Shown here: in pieces, positions 34,227-47,404 of the stretch
Position numbering within the stretch: position 1 is the first letter of the stretch
Layout: each line of letters starts with the position of its first letter
Assembly (NCBI GenBank): GCA_963921825.1
Contig: OY997588.1
Location: forward strand, 6,524,001 to 6,588,000
Origin: Erodium maritimum
Lineage: Eukaryota; Streptophyta; Magnoliopsida; Geraniales; Geraniaceae
Reading direction: 5' to 3'
Length of the DNA stretch: 64,000 nt
Notes under the pieces: generated by a model
The model's input: the letters and a program-made list of their open reading frames with translations, nothing else
Told to the model about the DNA's origin: nothing
The model's database searches: none
Program-made: the position numbers and the translations under genes

Positions 34227-37200
34227 ATGGACGACGAAGAGAGGAAGAAGGAAGTAGCAGAGTACCTGAAGAAGAAGGGCTTCAAGCTCACAGAGTTCAC
34301 TTTCCAAGAAGAATGTCAACAGCAGCAGCAACAGCTACAACCCATACAGTTCGTATCTCAAATTTCTCCACTCCTCTTTTTACTTCTTCTATTTCGCGTC
34401 ATTACTCGATCTTTTCGTTTTTTATTGTGTTTTTTCCACTGTTTCGGGTTTAAATTTGCTCCCTTTATGAACGGTGCTCGGTGATTGAGTCTTTGGGTGT
34501 CGCCCAGTTGTTTGGTTTGGTGTATTTGAAGTAGGGTTTACTGATACGGATGTGGTAGATATTTGAAAACAAGAATTGAAGGGGCGTGGTCGTAAATGAT
34601 GGATTTTTGAGCTATATGTATTAGTAGTTAATGACGTTAGAAACTTCCAGGTATTTGAAATTTGGTTGCACTTAGTGCTGCGGTTTTGATTGATTACCCA
34701 TATTGTTAAGAAGTGTGTTTATGGAGGATAATGTGTAATTGTGGGTTTCTTATGTCAGTTCAAAGTCTGAGTTTTTATGGGTCATAGTTATCCAGTGGTG
34801 CATTGCATTGGGTTCCAGTTGATGTGGTTTCTTGCATAATTTGTAACGGGCATCTGTAGATGTAATTCACAGAGACGCGGGCAAAGGAGAGAATTTATTG
34901 TTCGAATTGAAGTAATGCAGTAGAATTTACAAATATCTGCACTGTAGAATAGTATTATAGAGTTATTTGGTTGCCGTTTGTTGAAAGCAATGCATATCCC
35001 GCAACTTTGTTGTACATTGATTTGGTAAAAATTGCAATTTTAATTTTTTTTAGTGTATTAAGAATTTAAGTTTATGATGACACTGCTACCGGTGAATTCA
35101 ATGTGCCTCGATAGAGCTGTAGGAAAGGCAACAGCTTTCTTAATAACTTTGGTTGCCTTTGAGTATCGTAAACTTAATTGCTTACCGTCATCAGTATGCC
35201 ACTTGATTGTTCATACTGTGATTTTCTTTTGCTTGGAAAAGATATGGTAACTTCCAGTAGCACTTGGTATGGGTGATTTGAGTAGATTTGCTAAGATTAG
35301 TATCCAGATTTCTAAGGATTTGCCAAAGCTTTTGGATCCCAACCATGAATCTTGTTCATGCACTTTTGATGGATGATTTAGCCAATTAGAATATGAGGAA
35401 GAGGTCTGTATTTTATAGGTTATCCAATAGATCTGTACAAAGAGTAAAGATCTTTGTTCCAAACAAATATGTACATAATAGTAGTAAATAGCTAACACAT
35501 TAGGGCAGTGATGCATAAATCAGCTTATTGCATATCCACTGAGATGGCTCTAAACTTTTTAAAGCAATAGTATGAAAATAAAGTAAATCTGAATACATTT
35601 GTTAAAGAAATGAAATATAAGATTAGGGTGAATACTTCTAGTGATTCATAATGAAGGAATATATGGTCTTTGTATTTTATAAATCAAAACCAATGAGAAT
35701 CTGAGGAAGTGATATTTGGGGTGTCTAATTTAAAATTGATAGAGGTGTTTCCCTCTGCACAGACAATCGGTATTAGTAATACAAGAACCTTCCTTTGGTT
35801 TTGATCACTCTGGACTCCACCATTGTGTTCAGTGCAACATTCATGCTTGTAGTTTGAAGAAAATATTAAATGATAAAACTGAATGAATTTTTCCAGTTAG
35901 TCATCCTCAACATTGTGGTTATGTTGCATCCCTTTTCTAAAGGAATGTTTGTTCTGCAGCTCCGAGTTTGGTCCTGAAAGATACCATGATGGGTATAGCA
36001 AGTTAAGGTCATGGACTTACAGTTCTCTAGATTTATACAAGGTAACTAGTTATTAAATCGCGTTTCCGTGGAAAAGAACTAATTTTATAATTTGTTTCCT
36101 TTAGTCACATAACCTGTATTTGAACCATGCAGCATGAATTGCTCCGCGTGCTTTATCCAGTATTTATTCATTGCTTCATGGATCTGGTGGCAAAAGGGTA
36201 TATTCAGGAAGGTGTGCTTAAAATATCTTGCCCTTCAAAGTGTCATTTTCTGCCACAGTTACTGCCTGTTTATCTTAACTTGATTATGGTTATTATCATC
36301 AGCTCGTACTTTCTTCAATAGTTTCCGTGAAGACCATGAGATGATGCACTTACGTGACCTTCAGAAATTGGAAGGAGTTTTGTCGCCTTCTCATCTACAG
36401 GTTAGTGGTCATCCTATACTTTCATCTCACTATTCCCTTTGTGACACGGGATAACTAATATTATAACAACCCTGCAATCATATTTCCAGGAAATGGAGTT
36501 TGCTCATTCCCTTAGACAAGGCAAAGTTAGCATAAAGATATGCGAGGTAATATTTTGATTCTGCTTCACTCTGTACTTTTTTGCTATTGCCATATCTTAA
36601 ATGATTTGATATTTGTTTGGGGTCACATTTATTCTTTTGAATAACTTGACCCATTCACCGTTTTAAAACCGTATTGTTAATTTCTTAGACATTCAGTGTG
36701 TGTTTTGCAATTTATAAACAGACTTCTAGTTTAGTGACGTCATCATTTTTTTAATGGATGTTTCAGTATCTACACGACTGAATGCACTGTAAAATTAATT
36801 ATTCTCAACTGTTCCATGTGTTTGCATTTTCATGTTAAATATCACCAGTAGTATTATACGAACACCTTATTTTATCTCAGGTGTATGCCAATTACCCTGT
36901 AGATAAGATAGATTGTAAGAGTTTCGTGCACACTATATTTCTGTGGCAAATAGTGGTACTGATGAATCACATATGTTTCTTTTTTAGTACTCCTACGAGC
37001 TCCTGCTGCAATATCTACATAATATAAAGTCAATAACAGTGCTTGGGATTATCAACGAGCGCATCAACTTCCAAGGTCTGTGGTGTCTTAAATTTGCTTG
37101 ACATAATATGGGCACTGAATTATGGTGAAATTGGGCATGCAACCCTGTCTCTTCCTCTCTTTGTTCTAGTTTGAACTTAATTTGATTTTGTTGGCAGTTT

Positions 37201-40200
37201 CTCCCGGACAACCTATGTCAATTTCTGATGACACTGAGGTGGTGACACTTATTGTAAGCAACCAAGACGCAGCTAACAAGATAAATGAGAAAGAAATACA
37301 TTGGGGGGTGAGTCCTAAGAAACTGTTGAAACTCTGTTATTGCTTATTTACTCACCATTTACTACAGCTGTAAGAAGAAGAACGAAACACCCTGGGATAG
37401 TCCAAAATTTCATTTTGCCCATGGTCTAACATTTAAACCGTTAAGAGTTTGAATTGGTAGGTTAGAACCCGGGAGTTGTACAACCTTAATGAATTTATAT
37501 GTTCATTTTAGTGGTCCCCTGCTCTTTTTATCTATTAATATTGGTTTCCAATTTAAAGTCTCACGTTTGAACCATTGGCTAAAACCATTTTTTAAAGTCT
37601 CAAGTTTGAATCAGTGGCTAAAACCATTTTATCATCTGTACACCTTGAGAGTTATACCCCTTACTCTTGCTTTGAAATATCTGCCGATTTATTTAGCATG
37701 CTTATGCTGATTTATGAAGAAGTTTACTTGCAAATCGAAAGCCGAAGCTAATTTTATATTAATTCTCTGTAGCTGCTTGAAGATTCTTTGGAAGACCGTT
37801 TGGAGAAGGCAGGTGGTCTCCTTTCAGATTCTGAAAAAGGAGATGGAGAAACCAAGGAGGGGGACATAGATGAAAATAAAGTACTATGCTCTTGACATGC
37901 TTGTAATATTTTGTTAACTCCATGTTTACATTATATGCTAATAATACATCATAGCTTGAACAAGAATGCTTTTTCCCTTACCCTTACCTTTATATGTTTC
38001 CATATCAATTGATGCCCTTAAGTGCTGGATGCAAATGTTGTTCCGTCATTACTTTACTATCCTTAAGTAGTTTATTGGTTCCTGTTCAGAAAAGGTCATC
38101 AGAAGGTGGAAAGCAAGGTGCTTCAGTCAAAAAGTCAAAAAAGGACAAGGCTGTCAGTGCAACTGGGAAGTCTACCCGTCCTGAGGCTGTTGCTGTGCCC
38201 ACAGCACCAAAAGTCAAGCCGGAGCTTACTTTGCCCGTAATGTATTTACTAATCCTTGTTTCAGTGTTTTTCTTCATGAAATGTACCTTATGGCCCTGAT
38301 ATAATGATGCTCACAATGCATATGTGCTATATGTATTTTGTTGATTGCCTCAGACCAACAGAGGTTGAACATTCTATACTCGAAGACCTGAGAAACCGTG
38401 TCCAGCTGAGCAGTGTTGCACTGCCATCAGTTAGCTTCTATACGTTTATAAACACATATAACGGGTAAAACACCTGACTTTTTAAAAAAAAATACACACA
38501 TCTTATTGTTTATAGTTTGTTATTATTCCTCTATACGATCACTAACTTTCTTTCTTGTTCAAATTTGCCGTAGTCTAAATTGTTCGTCAATATCCCATGA
38601 TGGATCTATGGTTGCTGGTGGATTCTCAGACTCATCAGTCAAGGTTGCAAACCTTATTTTTTGTATGTTTATTAACCATGTATCTTATTTAGTGGCTATA
38701 ACGTTTTAAATTGTGTACCCACAGGTTTGGGATATGGCGAAGCTTGGGCAACAAACTGGAAGTGGTAAGTCCGAATTATTCAGACCCACATTTAGTGTTG
38801 TGTTAGTTTAAGACTTTTGTATTTTTGTCGAGTCTCATTTCATTTCCTTGAACAGCTGCTTTGCAAGGTGAAAATGAGAGCACTAATGGGTGTTTACCAA
38901 ACAGCGGGAAGCGATCTTATACATTATTTCAGGGCCACTCAGGGCCGGTTTACTCTACCACTTTTAGCCCTTTGGGGGATTTTGTTCTTTCTTCATCGGG
39001 AGACTCAACAAGTACGTTGCCACCCTATATTTTAAATACTATAATTAATCTAACAGTAAAGCTTGCTATAAGTTTTTTTTTTGTAACGTATACATTTCTT
39101 CTGCAGTTCGGTTATGGAGTACCCAACTAAACGCCAATCTTGTTTGCTACAAGGGCCATAATTACCCTGTATGGGATGTTCAGGTATGAATCCGGGATAT
39201 AGATTAACCAAGTTTCCTTACAACAATACTTATTGGCATATAGATGAGAACCAAGTTGTACCATTGCAAAAGTGATATACTTTGGTGTTTAACCATTTTT
39301 CGTTCCTAACCCGCATTTATCTTTTACATTTGCAGTTTAGTCCTGTGGGACATTATTTTGCCAGCTGCTCACATGACCGAACTGCAAGGGTTTGGTCGAT
39401 GGACAGAATACAACCTCTAAGAATTATGGCAGGGCATTTGTCTGATGTTGATGTGAGTGGTTTCTTGCTCTCCTTGCACACCTAAAAAATTAGGGAGTTC
39501 CTTACAAGTTACAACTATCCTTTGGTTGAAAATTTCGATAAAATGGATGGAAAATTTTGTTTTATTCAAAATGACAAAATTGGCCATAAAATGAAATAAA
39601 TCATTTTTATTTATTATCAGTGCGTGCAATGGCATTCGAACTGCAACTACATAGCGACTGGGTCAAGCGACAAAACAGTTAGATTGTGGGATGTGCAAAG
39701 TGGGGAATGTGTGCGGATATTTATTGGTCACAGGAGCATGATATTGTCTCTGGCAATGTCACCGGACGGACGATATATGGCCTCGGGAGATGAAGATGGG
39801 ACAATCATGATGTGGGACCTCTCTACGGGTCGATGTGTAACTCCTCTGATGGGCCACACTTCATGTGTATGGACACTTGCTTACAGGTTTGTGTATCTTC
39901 TACGTTCTGAGAGTTGCTTGATTGCTTCTTGAGCCTACCTAACCTAGTTATTTGACGTGGAATAGCTGTGAAGGGTCGCTTCTGGCCTCAGGATCAGCTG
40001 ATTGCAGTGTTAAATTATGGGATGTGACAACAAGCACAAAGTCTACAAGGACGGAAGATAGGTAAGTTTATTTGTAGAGAAGAGAGGTAAGAATGTAGAA
40101 TTGAACTTGTTTCACTTAGACTCATTTGGTTTTGTCACTTTTTAGCAGTAAAAGCGGAAACACTAATAGGCTAAGATCGCTGAAAACCCTGCCAACCAAG

Positions 40201-40364
40201 TCTAGTCCCGTTTACTCTCTCCAGGTATGTGAAACAAATGCTTGGTACACACACACAGCTATCTCCTGTAAAGCTCCTCTTGATCTGTATGTTAATATTA
40301 TGTTGTGCAGTTTTCTCGGAGGAATCTGTTATTTGCTGCTGGGGTTCTCTCAAAGAGTGTATAG
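34227..40364 (+). CDS. TAF5: TFIID subunit 5 (TAF5), WD40 protein
   Basis: A plant TAF5 gene with about 20 exons. Exon 1 starts at 34227 and encodes a LisH-like start (E-Y-L-K-K-K-G-F) plus a Gln run; its 3' end near 34345 is not fixed. Later exons are 35960-36041, 36133-36211, 36303-36400, 36490-36546, 36988-37075, 37198-37307, 37773-37880, 38090-38241, 38354-38464, 38574-38643, 38725-38764, 38856-39011, 39107-39183, 39336-39452, 39621-39886, 39966-40061, 40146-40224 and 40311-40364. These give 612 complete codons before the stop. They encode the TAF5 N-terminal domain (Y-S-K-L-R-S-W to about I-N-F-Q), a Lys-rich linker and six or more WD40 repeats (H-S-G-P-V-Y, R-T-A-R-V-W, T-V-R-L-W-D). 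The end S-R-R-N-L-L-F-A-A-G is family-typical. TAF5 is a TFIID scaffold in the nucleus. A short exon joining exon 1 to 35960 was not identified. Confidence 0.93.
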
Positions 40365-40858
40365 AAGTTATTCCCCAAATTATCTTTACCTTCTTGTATA
40401 CTATTGCATTCCCACCATAATCTATGTAACATTTCAGAAAATATTTGTTGGAGAGGTTCTTCACGTGTAATGTTATCTCGACCACCGTTGTTTTTATTTA
40501 ACCGGTTCAGGATTAGTGCTGCTTTGTTGTTAGTTAACATTTATTTTGTCGCGTGTTCATGAATCGATCAGACCATTACACGTGAAGGTTGATTTACCTA
40601 GGGGTGGCAATAGGGAGGATATAAGGGTGGGGTGGCTTCCCCTCTCCGTTCTAAAACCTCGCCTCTACGGGTTTGAGGATTGTCCGTTCTGTTTTCTTTC
40701 GAGTTTATCCATTATGTTATTTTAAATTAACAAAAAGAGTGAAGGATTGCAATGGAATGATATTTCACTAGATGAGTCAAATTACAAAAAAACTACCATT
40801 GCCGTTAACAATGGCGACAGGGCATTTACATTGATTTCGTCTGTAGTTAGGTGATTTA
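40365..40858. other. shared 3' region of TAF5 and MATE genes
   Basis: The two genes are convergent and their stop codons are about 495 bases apart. The interval holds the two 3' untranslated regions; no other feature was recognised. Confidence 0.5.
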
Positions 40859-43497
40859 TTAACCTGCTACAAGAGGTCTGCTACTATTTTCAACTCTAGT
40901 CGCAGCCGTCCTTGCCTGCAAAGGAGAGAGTCAACAACCCGAACAGAAACTGTCCCGACCAGGTAAAAAAAGCTCTCTTCACCGTCATGCACTCACCTCT
41001 CGATCCCAATCAGTGAAAGCATTCAGAAGCAGAAGGGCGACGGTTTGTACTGAGAGCGCGTAAATTATGCCCATCCATAGCCCCTGCACGAAACTAACCC
41101 ACGCTTATTACATGCCCGGAGGCTCAGAAAACAATGCAACGAATGGGAAAGAGCACCGACCATCCCTCCCAGACGGAGGACAAAAGCCAAAACCACAGCG
41201 CAAGGAACCCCCACAACGTAGTACGCGCCAAGGTTGATCACCGCACAATAGTTCTGCCATCCGCATCCCCTGGCAGCCCCTACACATATGACACATATAT
41301 AGTCCTAGAAAACGGAACATAAACTATGTTTGTTTAGTACTAAGGACCTGAGAGGACACACTGAAACCCGTCCAGGAAGTCCGACAAGGCGAGCAGTGGC
41401 ATCATTCTGGCAACGTAGGTTACCACTTGTTCCTCGTTGCTGTAAAGCCTCCCCCAAACATAGCGTGCTGATACTGTCGCGATCCCTATCATCGCGCCCA
41501 CTGAAATGGCCATCACCATCATGACGCGTAAGGCCCGACGAGCCCCTTGTGCGTGTCCAGCTCCCAGTTCGTTCGAGACCCTTGTGCTGTATCAGAAAAG
41601 GGTCAATGTTGTCGTTTCCAAAACCCGAAAAGGTTTCAACTTGTAAACTAACCTTATGGCGCCTCCGAGGCCTACAGAGACCATGTACACTATCCAACAA
41701 GTGTTGAGGCTGCAAGAGGAATTTTAACGTTTGACTATCAGTTTGAGTTTTTAGTTGAGTTTCATTCAATTGAAAGCCCAATTATAGTTTTATGCTGAAG
41801 CCTCGGACTTACCTTATGGACAAAACTGAAGTCTCTAGCTTGGGGTTTGGGAGAAGGCCGGATAGGAGAACAACCATCTCAAACGACCAATACTCAAAAC
41901 TAACATAAACAAGTTCACCAAATCATGAGATTGCTGAAGCAAGTTTAGACACAATTTGAAGGATTGAACATACCAAATCATGACAGCAGAAGGAATTGCG
42001 AGCTTCGTGAAGCTGAGCAAATCGTGCAAGGCTGCTGAGGAAAGGCCGGCCCAAGTTTTAGTGCAAGCAGGGGAAAACCTTATGTATGCAGCTAAGAGAA
42101 GCACATTGATCCAATTGGAGATGGTGTTGGCCAATGCAGCGCCTCTGCTGACAAGCCCGGATTGGAACACGAGGCCCCAACAGACGAAAATGTGGAGAAA
42201 GGCTGTGAAGCCGGAGCATATCAGCAAGGGAAAGACATTGTTTTGGGTTTGAAGGTACTTGTTCTGGCATTGGAGGATGGCATAGGCGAAAAGGCAAGGG
42301 ATCATCGGGCGAATGAAAGACCCTGCCTCGGATGCTATCTCGGGGTCTTGGCCAAGCGCAACGAGGATGTTGCTGGTGTAGAACCAGATTGTTGCCAGGG
42401 GAATGCTTAAGGCTATCAGTACCAGCATTGCTCGTTGCGTGTGTACGCCGAGCATATGGTACTGCTTGGCACCGTATGCTTGTCCACATAGGGTCTCCAG
42501 TGCACTCCCCATTCCTAGCTGCAGATTTCAAGAGACACAAAAGTTCAGATTCAAAGTTACAAAACGACCGTTTTTGTTAAAAAAAAAATTAAAATCCATT
42601 AATTTGAACCCACAATCCCCTGAAAATTCAGGAATACTTCCCAAATCCTAAAAATCACAAACTACACTTGGTTGGAAGAGCAAGACAAATGGGTTATGGG
42701 TTCAGGGTTCATGGAGGGTTTTATAGGGTTTAAGCTTTGAGTAGGGATATTTTAGGTATTTCTGATTTTTTTGGGTATTCCCCATCCAAATTTCGGGAAA
42801 TCTTGAAAATTAACGGAAACCATAGTTTTAAGATAATAAACGAGAGGTATGAGCACGTTTTGTTCGTGTTAGAAAAAAAGTCGTTCGATGACATATTACT
42901 AAGATTTCCCCATAAAACAAAAGCAACAACTGCATGCCTTTATTCCAATCCAAATTTGATCCATCAATAGTTCAAATACATAACCAAATGAATTGGGAGT
43001 TGGGACTGACACAAATGTGACTCCATTTTCTCAGGTTAACAAGGCAAAACCATAAAACTTAGGCCCCAAAACTTAACACACTGTTGTCATATTCAAGGTC
43101 CAAAGTTGGTTTCAACAAAGTTTTAATTTTTCTGCAAGATAAAGCTATAAAGACCTTAACCCACTACAGTTATCAACGTTGATTTTGAAAAAGTTTGGAT
43201 ATTTATGATGCAATTGAAGAGAGGCGCACTGACCAAGACACTGAATCCGGTGACTGCAGCAAAGGAAGTGGCCATGGAAGCGCCGGAGAGAGGAAGCTCA
43301 CCTAGATGGCCGACAAACATCAACGAGATGACCTGTAACAGGTACTGCAACATACTCACGGCTATGAGTGGTACTGCAAGCCATAGTTGCTTCTTGACTT
43401 CCTCCACAATCTCATGGTTTGCTCCGCAGAAACTTGATGATCCCTCAGGTTTATGCACCAGAGGACTTGTTGAGGATGATGATTCTCCGTCTTCCAT
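40859..43497 (-). CDS. DTX/MATE-family efflux transporter
   Basis: Eight minus-strand exons, 43234-43497, 41974-42518, 41813-41899, 41653-41709, 41348-41586, 41161-41279, 40997-41083 and 40859-40915, total 1,455 bp and 484 residues, the usual plant MATE size. Landmarks are the first membrane helix after [11 protein letters not shown], the signature [34 protein letters not shown] and G-C-G-W-Q-N-Y-C-A. About twelve membrane segments are expected. MATE (DETOXIFICATION) proteins export organic compounds or citrate in exchange for protons, at the plasma membrane or tonoplast; the substrate cannot be told from sequence. The gene looks intact. It resembles the DTX14/16 subgroup, but that is an impression, not an alignment. 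Confidence 0.92.
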
Positions 43498-44022
43498 GAA
43501 TCAAACCTGGTCAGTATTGAGAGAGAGAGAGAGAGGGATGGAGGAAGGAAGGGAGGTCAATGCAGATCTGAAAAGATCCTAAAGGTGAAGATGACATATT
43601 TGTCTACTTGTATGTGATATTGAAAAAGAACTAGATTCATCCGAATGTGGGTTGGCTCGTATCAAGTTACCGTTGGGAAACCAATCCCATTCTCATATTT
43701 TTACCTCAATAACCGTTATGTGAGTTCTCTCCATTAAACCCTTTCAGGTTTTCACAAATCCTCAAATATATGATCAAACTCTTGTTGCCTTTGTTTCTTG
43801 AAGTCAAAGTTAGAAAATACATATTTTGATTGTTGAGACAGCTGTTTAAGTTCACTGGTGCTTCAATGATTCCACACTCATACTGGTTTCAAAATAAGTA
43901 TCTCTCTACTAAATATACCAAAACTACAGTACCAATAAAAGCTTGTTCTAGGCTGGTCATATTAACTTAGTACTGCAACATTCCATAATAATCCAAACTC
44001 CATAACAATAGTTTTCTGGTTT
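43498..44022. other. promoter region of the MATE gene and 3' flank of PDS5-like copy 1
   Basis: Contains a GA-repeat (GAGAGAGAGAGAGAG at about 43520-43535) in the leader upstream of the MATE start. Nothing else was recognised. Confidence 0.35.
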
Positions 44023-45881
44023 CTATAAAAAGGCATACAAAACTACTCCAAATACTATGACAACTATTACTATCCACTTCTCCAAAGTCGCTTTGGACTT
44101 CTTCAATCCATCATTTACCGCTCCTAAATCAGCACACATTTTCTGATTTTCCATCAATTCAACCTTACACTTCCCTAATTTGGCTTCAAGACTCTGACGT
44201 GGTGATGGAGATTCACTCTCTAATGCTTGAGCTTTTTTTGCATCTATCCCTTTTTCTGCCTGAAAAAATGACCAGAAACTTGAGCACAGATTTCTACAGG
44301 TATTAGGAAGCGTGCCCAGAAACTTGAGTATAAAATGACCAGAGAAACTTAAGTATATATTTCTATTGGTACACGTTTTCTGAACTGACTAATAAAAGGC
44401 ATATAAGGTAGAGAAGTAAGTAACCACAGGAAATAAACACAGATTAAGGTCATTCTGAGAGAATCATTAGAAATAAATTACCATCTGGTCTGGAGTGGTA
44501 GGGCGATCAGCCGGGTCAATTACACAAGGCATCTCTTGTTCACAAATCGATGCAACCACTGGACTATAATAATCTACAGAAACCCTCAAGGATTCTACAA
44601 CTTGAATCAAATAAGGCTTAACCTTGACAGCACAGCTCTCAAGTACTCTCTCACCCAACTTCCGAGCAATTGGCAGTACCTCCTAACAAAATATAAGACA
44701 TAATCAGTGAACCATTAGAACCAAATATATGAAATATGGCAACTAGCACTTAAATTGTAAAACCTCATCGTCATTTCTCAAGCTAGCTAAGATGGGGGAG
44801 AGCAACTCCTGAGAGATGTTGTCACTTTCTTCTAAAACAAGGGTCATAATTGTCTCCATGGATGAAAAAACTTCGTCTGGGTGGTGATCTCTGAAAGTAT
44901 AACAGAAGGCAAACTCCGTACATAAACATACAGCTTAATTAAGTTAAACCCATGTAAAATACGAATATGCCTCAATTTACACTAGAGAATTTCATCAACC
45001 CTGCAGATGTATCAAGCCTGAAATTATTCTATTTTTAGGATAAAGCATCAACCATGAACATTAGGAACACAGAGAGAGAGACATAAATAAAGAATGTACA
45101 TTAATAGCCTAGGTTAATCAGTTAATCTCAATAAAAATAATAATTATGAAGCCATATCATACCTTATCTCTTCAAGGAAATGCTGGAACATCTCAGCAAT
45201 CAGTGTTTCCAATTCCAGATCCAACATCACCGTGCATAATCTGACCTTCGATACAATTGTAAGAATTGATCTCCTTTTCGCATAGGATCGGCTGAACGGA
45301 TTACATAGATTCGCAAACGAAGACACAATCAGCTGAAAAACTTCCTACAAGACCAGGACAAAATTTATCAGAAAACCAAATCACAACATCGAAAACCGAA
45401 ACCAGAAATAAACTATATTTTCCTCAGTACCTTCAATTGCTCGTCATCATAAGGAGCATCTGGTGCGGTTATTCTAGTGAACTCACAGAGACAAGAAGCA
45501 ACTGCAACTTTGACATCAGAATTCGGATGACGCAGAAGCTTGTTAGTGACCAAAACCATCAGCAACGGAGAAAGCGCAGTATGAACAGAACCCTTATGTT
45601 CCTGATTCAACGTTGATAAACGAGATTCGACTTGCTACATTCAACAGGTAGAAGACGAAACAGAGAGTGATTACTGATTAGTGTTAAATAAGATTAAACA
45701 CATCTAAATCAAAGGCGCAGCAACAATCGTACACAATCAAGTTTATAGGAAATTGTAAGAAGATATGAGTTTATACGTCGAGAAGAGGGAGGAGCTGGTC
45801 GCCGGAAGAGGGAAGGCCGGCGAGCCTGTTACCGGCGTTCGACAGCCATTGCTTGACTTCTCTAGCCGAAGTCGCCGTCAT
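44023..45881 (-). CDS. shortened PDS5-like cohesion protein with C-terminal hydrophobic tail (copy 1)
   Basis: Six exons, 45777-45881, 45431-45634, 45163-45344, 44764-44890, 44482-44682 and 44023-44259, join without frame problems into 351 residues. Residues 1-270 match the N-terminal HEAT region of plant PDS5C-type proteins: L-L-P-L-L-D-Q-V-E, L-R-H-P-N-S-D-V-K-V-A-V-A-S-C, R-I-T-A-P-D-A-P-Y, E-V-F-Q-L-I-V-S-S-F, and V-L-P-I-A-R-K-L-G-E-R-V-L. PDS5 binds the cohesin ring in the nucleus, but its later repeats and Tudor part are absent. The last exon adds a charged coiled-coil-like stretch and ends W-I-V-I-V-V-I-V-F-G-V-V-L-Y-A-F-L just before the stop, a 17-residue hydrophobic segment resembling a tail anchor. 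Membrane targeting is inferred. The upstream DNA has a TGGGCC/GGCCCA pair near 46124-46138. Confidence 0.85.
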
Positions 45882-46254
45882 CGTTTCAGGTTCTGGCGAT
45901 CAGAGAACGAACCAGCACTGAAACCCTAGAAGAGACTTTGATTTCGGTTTTGAAAACAAGGTCTGTGAATGAGATCGATATATAATACAAATTTAAGGCA
46001 GGGTTTGGCGGGTGCTGAAAATTTTAATTTGATTTCGGTTTTATCCACGTATCCTATTTCCATTTGATGTTGTGGATCAAAAATGATTAAAAAGAATCCA
46101 TTAATAGCTAGATTCATCCGAAATGTGGGCCAGGCCCAGCCAAACTCAATACTCTTAATATATAAGCTTACCGTCACCCTCATAATTGATCGACCACCAA
46201 AAACTTTATTTTATAACGAAATCAATAAAATAATAGGGTGCAGAAGTTTTCTAA
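45882..46254. other. promoter of PDS5-like copy 1
   Basis: Leader and promoter. Paired site II-like words, TGGGCC and GGCCCA, lie at about 46124-46138. No further feature. Confidence 0.35.
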
Positions 46255-47016
46255 GAGCATCTATATCGTGCGTATCGTACCAAGTGGACCACGAATCACG
46301 AGTTTGTGGTTCGCGATTCGCACAATATGGCGTGCATGAATCGTGAACCGCAAACCACATACTCGCGATTCGCGAGACGAGGTGCGGACCGTGAACCATA
46401 AATGTGGTTCGTGGTGTACGGTACGCGAGTTGCCGGAGCCCAATGATAACGCGACACATGGCTTGGTTGGTTTTTTTTTTAAATCTAAAATAAATACGAA
46501 AAATATATAAAAAAATTAATTTTTACCCACCTGAAAATACTTCTCTCACCATTCAGCAAACCACCAACACTTCTTCAAATTTTATAGTCATTATGTCCGT
46601 ATTGTTCTAAATAATTTATTTAAAGTCTTTGATCACAAAAAAACATTGATTTGCACTTCGAATCGAGAAAACAAACAAGAACTCAACATACGTGCAACAA
46701 CATTAGAACCCAGGTTTATATGGTATTATTTGGTTTTTATTGAATTTCTTTTTTTATTAATTACAAATTTAATTTGCATTTTAGATAATTTATCAATTTT
46801 ATTTAGTATTTATTGTTTTAAATATGAATGTAATAAGTTCAGCAAAAACAAAATTACTTATCCAGTCAACATTCACCCAGCACTTCTACAAATCATGATT
46901 CTCGTACATGATCTCCTTGATGTGGTCTTCTCTCAGTTTCAGGATTTCGTATCACAATTCATTCTAATCTCGACTCTTGATCTCTTATATGTGATCCCCC
47001 CTTGATATGCATGCTC
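46255..47016. mobile_element. non-autonomous PIF/Harbinger element (TAA TSD), copy C
   Basis: The element starts GAGCATCTATATCG and ends GATATGCATGCTC, a 13-base terminal inverted repeat with few mismatches, flanked by TAA (46252-46254 and 47017-47019). Its first 200 bases contain many GATTCGCGA and GTGGTTCGCG words in both orientations. It is a relative of the element at 28771-29460 and separates the two PDS5-like copies. Confidence 0.8.
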
Positions 47017-47404
47017 TAATGAATCCAAGTGTTTGAAACTGTTTGATTTAGAGAAGTGACTTTGTTTATTTTCTTTCTAAAATAGTTCTCTTAGGTTTTG
47101 TATAGTTTTGCAAGTTACTTATATCAAATCTAATCCAACCACACATCTTGCGGATGAAATCCGGTAATATTCATATGTCCTGAGCGGGTTGTGACTCACA
47201 TATTTCCAAATACGTATCCACGTGGACGGACGAAATCACTGTAATGATAGTTTTCTAGATTACTAGAAAAAGTATACAAAACTATTCCAACAATTCGACC
47301 AACACTATCATCTGCTCCCATCTCACTTCCCTTTCCACTTAGTCAGTTCATCATTTGCAGCAACTAATTCACTATACATTCTATTATTTTCCTATAACTC
47401 AATC

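Noticed and set aside
40126..40470. Plus-strand frame past the end of TAF5
   Set aside because: It reads through an exon, an intron and the last exon in a mixed frame; the spliced TAF5 model explains the region.
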